Assembly: GCF_028751195.1 (NCBI RefSeq) | Contig: NZ_CP066784.1 | Span: 3,782,001 to 3,846,000 of the forward strand | DNA: 64,000 nt | From: Alicyclobacillus sp. ALC3 | GTDB taxonomy: Bacteria; Bacillota; Bacilli; Alicyclobacillales; Alicyclobacillaceae | Direction: 5' to 3' | Shown here: one piece after another, positions 59,530 to 64,000 of the stretch | How the letters are laid out: every line of letters starts with the position of its first letter | Numbering within the stretch: position 1 is the stretch's first letter | The notes under the pieces: model-generated | Database searches by the model: none | What the model saw: only the letters and a program-made list of their open reading frames with translations | What the model was told of the DNA's origin: nothing | Made by a program: the position numbers and the translations under genes

Positions 59530-60639
59530 CTACCGTGCGGCGTTCGCGGTGGCGGGTGCCTGCACGAGGTCGTCGTACCAAGCAGCACCGGGTGGTAGGT
59601 CAAGCGCTAGGAACTTCCCGACATGGCTTTGGTCTCGAGCTTGGTGGTATTTCAGGTAAATTTGGTTATCCTCTACGGCGAGAATTTCGATCTTGCCTGA
59701 GTCGTGACTCATGACATATTTCACGCGCTTGCCAAGACCTGACGTCTTGGCTTTTGCGGCTTCAATAATTCGATAACCTTCAGCAAGCGGCACCACAAAG
59801 GCAGAGTTGCCGGCGACTGGGCGGTTTTGGAAAATATAGTACGGCGCCACGCCAGCATAGGAAAGTCTTGCAAGGAGTTCTGCCAGTGTATTAGCGTTAT
59901 CGTTGATGCCTCGCAAGAGCGGTGTTTGATTGACCATAATCACACCCGCTGCTTGTAGTGCAGAGATGGCCCTCAGCGCCTTGCTGGTCAACTCACGCGG
60001 GTGGTTAAAGTGCGCCATTTGATAGATGCGCGCGTCACCACGGCTGTACCGGGACAGCACTGCGAGCAAGTGCTCGTCTTCATAGATGCGCATGGGATTA
60101 AATGCAGTCAGTTTTGAACCGAGCCGAATGATGCGAACGTGCGGAATGGCTCGCAGTTGGTGCAAGATGTCCTTGAGTTTGCTTGTTGAGAGCATTAGGG
60201 AGTCACCGCCGGTCAAAAGTACATTGTTGATTTCCGAGTGCAGAGCAATGTACCTTACGCCCTCACTGATGTCGAGTGAGGTTTCATGGACATCGTTCTT
60301 GAACAGACGCTTGCGAAAGCAGAATCGACAGTACGCTCCGCAAACCTCTGCGACAAGCAGCACGGCAGTGGTGGTGTACTTGTGTTGACAACCGGGCGCG
60401 ACGTAGTTGCTATATTCATTCGACGCGTCCAACTGCCCGTACTCGTCAAGCTCAGTTAGGCTTGGAATGACCAGTTTGCGCAGCGGGTCGTTCGGGTCGG
60501 CCCAGTTGATGAGGCCGCTGTAGTAGTCGTTCAGGCGAAACACGTATTGTTCAGTAATTTGGCGGAGTTGACGCTGTTCCTCAGCAGTGAGTTCGGGCAC
60601 TTGTTCGATGCGTGTAAAGTAGTTGGGCTGCACGGCCAT
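59530..60639 (-). CDS. KamA-family radical SAM aminomutase-like protein
   Basis: A 369-residue protein of the lysine 2,3-aminomutase family. The radical SAM cluster motif is C100, C104 and C107 in CGAYCRFCFRKR, followed by NVLLTGGDSLML and a KLTAFNPMRI stretch. PLP-dependent family enzymes move an amino group between carbons 2 and 3 of lysine or glutamate; the related EpmB works on elongation factor P. Here the usual DAPGGGGK block near the C-terminus is replaced by VMSHDSGKIEI, so the substrate is unclear. It lies 98 bases downstream of the Lon-like gene on the same strand and may share its transcript. Confidence 0.83.
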   Translation of the reverse strand: MAVQPNYFTRIEQVPELTAEEQRQLRQITEQYVFRLNDYYSGLINWADPNDPLRKLVIPSLTELDEYGQLDASNEYSNYVAPGCQHKYTTTAVLLVAEVCGAYCRFCFRKRLFKNDVHETSLDISEGVRYIALHSEINNVLLTGGDSLMLSTSKLKDILHQLRAIPHVRIIRLGSKLTAFNPMRIYEDEHLLAVLSRYSRGDARIYQMAHFNHPRELTSKALRAISALQAAGVIMVNQTPLLRGINDNANTLAELLARLSYAGVAPYYIFQNRPVAGNSAFVVPLAEGYRIIEAAKAKTSGLGKRVKYVMSHDSGKIEILAVEDNQIYLKYHQARDQSHVGKFLALDLPPGAAWYDDLVQAPATANAAR

Positions 60640-60737
60640 TCCCTTCCTTCAGGTCGTCGTACGTGGCTCCGTTCCTCCATTTCTTCGGCTAGAGGTTCAG
60701 CGGAGGTAATGTTGATGCGGTGAAATCCCCTTCGAAA

Positions 60738-63128
60738 TTAGGAGGGGTGTTCTGCATGGGTAGCGACATGCGAGAGAGTCTGTAAGCGCCGCTCGACCTT
60801 CCCAAACACCGTGTTCTCGTCGAATGGGCGTTCACCGGCAGGGAGGCCAGTCAGGATTTCAATGCCCTCGGAGACGTGGGTGACTGGCCAAATGTGAAAC
60901 ATGCCAGATTGCACAGCCTCTTGTACGGGACGGGAGAGAAAGAGATGGCGCACATTTTGGTGCGGAATGATGACGCCCTGTGTACCCGTCAACCCTTTGG
61001 CTCGACAGATGTAGTAGAATCCCTCAATCTTCTCGTTGACGCCGCCGATCGGTTGGATTTCTCCAAACTGGTTGACTGAACCCGTCGCTGCAATTCCTTG
61101 TTGAATCGGTACACCCGAGAGGGAGGAGAGGATAGCGTACAGTTCAGTGCTCGACGCACTGTCTCCGTCGATCATGCTGTAGGTCTGCTCAAACACCAGC
61201 GTCGCTGTGACGGACAGTGGTGTTTCGGCCGCAAATTCTCCCGATAGGTAGGCACCAAGGATGAGCAATCCCTTGTCGTGAATGTGACCAGATAAGGCTG
61301 TCTCTCGTTCAACGTTGACGACCCCGCGCCGTCCTGAGTATGTGCGCGCAGTAATGCGGTGCGGTTCGCCAAATGCGTAGTCTCCGGTACTGAGTACAGC
61401 GAGTCCATTTACTTGACCGACTCGCTCTCCACTCACTGCTACCAGGATGGTCCCATCGAGGATCTGCTGGAGGACCTTTTCACGGATTAAGCTCGAACGA
61501 CGTCGGCGTTTGTCGAGCGCCTCGTCAACGTCTCTCGCGTCGACAGCGTCAGATCCGCGGATGCGAGTAAAATAACCTGACTCATTGAGAAGTTCGATGA
61601 TCGGGTTAAAGCGAGTGGACAGTTTGTCATGGCTGCCGGATTGCTTCGAACTTTCGTCGAGGATGCGTGCCACGGCAGCTGCGGAAAACGGCGGGAGGCC
61701 GTTGGCATTGGCATAGGCTGCAATGAAGTGCGCGTACTGCCGGTTCGCCTCAGGGGTGCGGTCCATGGATGAATCAAATTCAACCTTGACCTTGAAGTGT
61801 TTCTGCAACTCTTCGTCGTACTCGTACAGCCACTGAAAAATGTCAGCCGTACCGAGGAGGATGACTTTTACCTGCAACGGGATGACTTCCGGCCGTAGGC
61901 TTGAGGTCGATGGCCAAAGTTGGTCCTCCAGGGGATTTTCGACCTTGATGAAACGGTTGCGTAGTGCTCTTTTCAACCCATCCCACACAACCGGGCGGGT
62001 GAGTAGGTCGCGAACCTGTAAAACCAGATACCCGCCGTTTGCGCGATGCAAGGCGCCGGGTTTAATCATCGTGAAGTCAGCCACCATCCCACCCTGCACA
62101 CTTTTGTACTCCACTCGGCCGAACAGATTGAAGTAAGTCGGGTTAGACTCTATCACGACAGGGGCCGACGATTCGCCTGTCTGGTCAACCAGTACGTTTA
62201 CTTTGTACCGACGCGTCAAGTCCACAGATGCCTGTATGGTAGTCCCCTGTGCAGGTACGTCTACAGAGCGAAGCTCGCGGTGATGTAAGATGACGTCATC
62301 GCGCAACGCCGACAGCCATCCCTGGATTCGTGCGTTGCCAGACTCCGTGAGTAGAGGTGTGAACAAGTGCTCGACAGCAAATCTGGCGGTCCGCTCGTCA
62401 AGAGTCCGCTGTGCAGACAGCGCTTCTGCCTGAAGGCTCGTGACATGGTGCAAGGTTGCCTCCAAAGCGTCGGCGATGACTGTCTGGTGCTGTCGGATCT
62501 CATCTTGTTCTTGCTGTGGCATGGCCTCAAACTCCGGGCGAGTGAGCGGCGTACCATCAGGCTTTTGCATGACAGTGACAACGCCAGTGGCGGTTTTTCG
62601 CAGAGAGAACCCGAACTCGCGGGCGTAGGCCTCAAGTTTGGACCACAATTCCTCGACGCGAAGCGCGATTGACTTTTCGAGCTCTGAACACTCGTGGTGG
62701 TAGGAGTCACTATTGAAAGCTGACGTCAGCGCGCCCTCAACGGCATCCATCAAGTTAGCGACTGAGCGGGCAAATTCCCGTCCATGGCATGGAGGGAAGG
62801 AGAGAGCATATGGCTCGTCTGGAGCAGAAAAGTTATGAACATAGCACCAGTCTGAAGCAGCTTTGCGGTGCACGGCGACCTCGCGAACTTTATCAAGGAC
62901 GTACGTGGTCTTGCCTGTTCCTGTTGGCCCTGCCACAAACAGATTGTACCCTGGTGCGTTCATGTGTAGCCCGAAGTCCATGGCTGCGACTGCGCGAGAC
63001 TGGCCAATTATAAATGACTCTGGCGTTAGCTCGGAGGTATCTTCAAACCCGAGCTCCGATGGCCGTGTACGAGCTTCAAGGTCTTCGACCGTCAACTCTC
63101 TTGCGCTCCTAAGGTTGCCGTCTGGCAT
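60738..63128 (-). CDS. Lon-like ATP-dependent protease (LonB/LonC type)
   Basis: A 796-residue AAA+ protease without the N-terminal LON domain of LonA. Walker A GPTGTGKTTY lies near residue 67-76, and a long helical, charged insertion (about 150-300) interrupts the ATPase region. The C-terminal protease domain has the Ser-Lys dyad S657 in DGDSASSTELYAILSSLSG and K700 in PIGGVNEKIEGFYYICRAKG. No membrane anchor is obvious. ATG 63128 with AAGGG eleven bases upstream is preferred to GTG 63137, which is too close. It probably degrades misfolded proteins; a spore-related LonB role is possible but unproven. Confidence 0.87.
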   Translation of the reverse strand: MPDGNLRSARELTVEDLEARTRPSELGFEDTSELTPESFIIGQSRAVAAMDFGLHMNAPGYNLFVAGPTGTGKTTYVLDKVREVAVHRKAASDWCYVHNFSAPDEPYALSFPPCHGREFARSVANLMDAVEGALTSAFNSDSYHHECSELEKSIALRVEELWSKLEAYAREFGFSLRKTATGVVTVMQKPDGTPLTRPEFEAMPQQEQDEIRQHQTVIADALEATLHHVTSLQAEALSAQRTLDERTARFAVEHLFTPLLTESGNARIQGWLSALRDDVILHHRELRSVDVPAQGTTIQASVDLTRRYKVNVLVDQTGESSAPVVIESNPTYFNLFGRVEYKSVQGGMVADFTMIKPGALHRANGGYLVLQVRDLLTRPVVWDGLKRALRNRFIKVENPLEDQLWPSTSSLRPEVIPLQVKVILLGTADIFQWLYEYDEELQKHFKVKVEFDSSMDRTPEANRQYAHFIAAYANANGLPPFSAAAVARILDESSKQSGSHDKLSTRFNPIIELLNESGYFTRIRGSDAVDARDVDEALDKRRRRSSLIREKVLQQILDGTILVAVSGERVGQVNGLAVLSTGDYAFGEPHRITARTYSGRRGVVNVERETALSGHIHDKGLLILGAYLSGEFAAETPLSVTATLVFEQTYSMIDGDSASSTELYAILSSLSGVPIQQGIAATGSVNQFGEIQPIGGVNEKIEGFYYICRAKGLTGTQGVIIPHQNVRHLFLSRPVQEAVQSGMFHIWPVTHVSEGIEILTGLPAGERPFDENTVFGKVERRLQTLSHVATHAEHPS

Positions 63129-63182
63129 GTCCAACACCGCCCTTCATTCGCTCGGTTACTTCTGGCCTAGCGCCTACAGTCG

Positions 63183-63596
63183 TTAGCGACTGTCCTCTTT
63201 GACGACGAGCACCGGCTTATCGCAGTGTCTAACGATGGCCGAACTGACACTGCCCGGCCACAGGTATTCCACGACACCAATACGGTGACTCCCCACGACC
63301 ACTAAGTCGGCAGACACGCCGCGGGCAAACTGGCAAATTTCTTCCCATGGTTCGCCAATCCGATGGTGCAGCTCAATTCGGTCCTTATGCTGCGGAAAGT
63401 AGTGCGTCCTCGCGATGCGCCCGAGTTCATGGACGTAACCCTGTTCATTTTCGTGAGAGGAGTGAGCGAGCCGCACCGGCCTAGACACGTACACCGCGTG
63501 GAGCATGGCATCCGGGAAGTGCTCAAGCAGGGCCGCGGTCAGCCCAACAAGCTTCGGTGTCTCCGAACCGTCCATGGCGAGTACGATGACGTTCAT
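63183..63596 (-). CDS. Universal stress protein, UspA family
   Basis: A 137-residue cytoplasmic protein: VIVLAMDGSETPK at the start, and the ATP-binding loop VVGSHRIGVVEYLWPGSVSSAIVRH (G-x-x-x-G followed by G-[ST]-[VT]-[SA]) near the end, with a final KPVLVVKED strand. ATG 63596 is eight or nine bases behind AAGGAGG; GTG 63605 is inside that site. Universal stress proteins bind ATP and protect against stress by unclear means. The gene lies upstream of the Lon-like protease in the same direction, so both may respond to stress together. Confidence 0.92.
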   Translation of the reverse strand: MNVIVLAMDGSETPKLVGLTAALLEHFPDAMLHAVYVSRPVRLAHSSHENEQGYVHELGRIARTHYFPQHKDRIELHHRIGEPWEEICQFARGVSADLVVVGSHRIGVVEYLWPGSVSSAIVRHCDKPVLVVKEDSR

Positions 63597-63713
63597 TTGC
63601 GACACCTCCTTACTCTCATTGTAGGTTCTTCAGTTTTGACGGCATGTTCAAGAAGAACCATCTTCGTGTAGTCACATTAAACTATCAGTCGATTTTGACG
63701 TTGTACGGCTGTA

Positions 63714-63736
63714 GGTTGTCGGCTCTGCCGACAACC
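63714..63736 (+). promoter_or_regulatory. Perfect 10-bp hairpin before proB
   Basis: GGTTGTCGGC (63714-63723) pairs perfectly with GCCGACAACC (63727-63736) around a three-base loop. The -10-like TATTAT at 63741 and the -35-like TTGTCG at 63717 would place it in the promoter, as an operator, or alternatively it is a factor-free stop for unseen transcription. No T-run follows. Confidence 0.5.
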
Positions 63737-63777
63737 GTGGTATTATCGAGTGAACGAAGGCAATGGAGGCAACCTGT

Positions 63778-64000
63778 GTGAGTGGAATTACGCGTCACCG
63801 CCGGCGCATCGTCGTAAAACTTGGGTCAAGCTCAGTAGTCGGCGAGGACGGAACTCTGTCACTTGCTAAACTGACACGGCTCGTGACACAAATGGTGACC
63901 CTGCAGCGCTCGGGTGCATGGCAACTCGTGTTGGTCTCGTCAGGAGCCATCGCGGTCGGTCTAACGGAACTAGGCTGGCGGCGGGGGAGTATCACGCTTC
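63778..64000 (+). CDS. proB: Glutamate 5-kinase, N-terminal part
   Basis: The frame opens with GTG 63778 behind GGAGG (eight bases) and runs off the right edge. The 74 visible residues read RRRIVVKLGSSSVVGEDGTL, then LVLVSSGAIAVGL. The KLGSS phosphate-binding loop and VSSGA-x-x-x-G motif are those of ProB, which phosphorylates glutamate as the first step of proline synthesis. The proA partner should follow outside the window. Nothing beyond the first ATP/glutamate-binding motifs can be judged. Confidence 0.88.
   Translation, partial: MSGITRHRRRIVVKLGSSSVVGEDGTLSLAKLTRLVTQMVTLQRSGAWQLVLVSSGAIAVGLTELGWRRGSITL

Noticed and set aside
1-64000. CRISPR array
   Set aside because: I found no regularly spaced direct repeats and no cas genes; the only repeated sequence motifs are the three riboswitches and the 25-bp operator-like element.

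Overview
The window reads as a chromosomal segment of a Gram-positive Bacilli-type bacterium, most likely an Alicyclobacillus-like, aerobic, possibly acidophilic or thermophilic relative. The reasons are strong AGGAGG-type ribosome binding sites with many GTG starts, lipoprotein signal peptides, YhcN/YlaJ-like and DUF2512-like genes, cyclic-di-GMP-I riboswitches, and a haem-copper oxidase operon that carries cupredoxins. The genus is an inference; there is no rRNA or tRNA gene in the window.

Layout. 1-9218: the end of a peptide/oligosaccharide-type substrate-binding protein, two permeases and two ATPases of an Opp/Dpp transporter, then GH35 and GH2 glycosidases, all on the plus strand; together they look like an oligosaccharide uptake and hydrolysis operon. 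9219-10800: decayed insertion-sequence remains (a DUF4338/DruA-type and an IS701-like transposase). 10800-16500: a surface locus with a c-di-GMP-I riboswitch before a sortase and a GT-C type membrane protein, two tandem c-di-GMP-I riboswitches before a small secreted protein ending in an SPVTG sorting signal, then a GT2-GtrA glycosyltransferase. 16500-25980: a secreted protein, an ABC-F ATPase with a terminator-like attenuator in its leader, an orphan pair of ABC permeases, gene relics (SDR tail, TnpB tail with an IS200/IS605 right-end hairpin), a lipoprotein, small membrane proteins and an SDR with a non-canonical active site.

25985-36134 (minus strand) is one large respiratory operon: unknown membrane protein, DsbD_2/TauE-like copper protein, CcoI-type copper ATPase, CtaG, a sulfocyanin-like lipoprotein, a membrane-anchored cupredoxin, oxidase subunits II, I and III, a 63-residue membrane protein and a YhcN/YlaJ-like protein. 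Then 36341-40395 holds an iron-type ABC transporter, and 40859-43328 a three-gene haem-dependent oxidative N-demethylase / dimethylamine monooxygenase-like module.

43369-45755: a short MurF-like ligase diverging from a CapA-type protein. 45841-54511: a glycolate/glyoxylate module (malate synthase, LctP-family permease, GlcE, GlcF, GlcD, IclR regulator). A conserved 25-bp palindromic motif lies both upstream of malate synthase and in the lctP-glcE intergenic region, so the unit is probably one regulon that oxidises glycolate to glyoxylate and condenses it with acetyl-CoA to malate. 54533-59504: an SDR, a GT87-like membrane protein, and a compact flavinylation module (FMN-binding protein, ApbE, RnfD-like). 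59530-64000: a KamA-like radical SAM enzyme, a Lon-like protease, a universal stress protein and the start of proB.

All assignments come from reading motifs by eye; no database search was possible.
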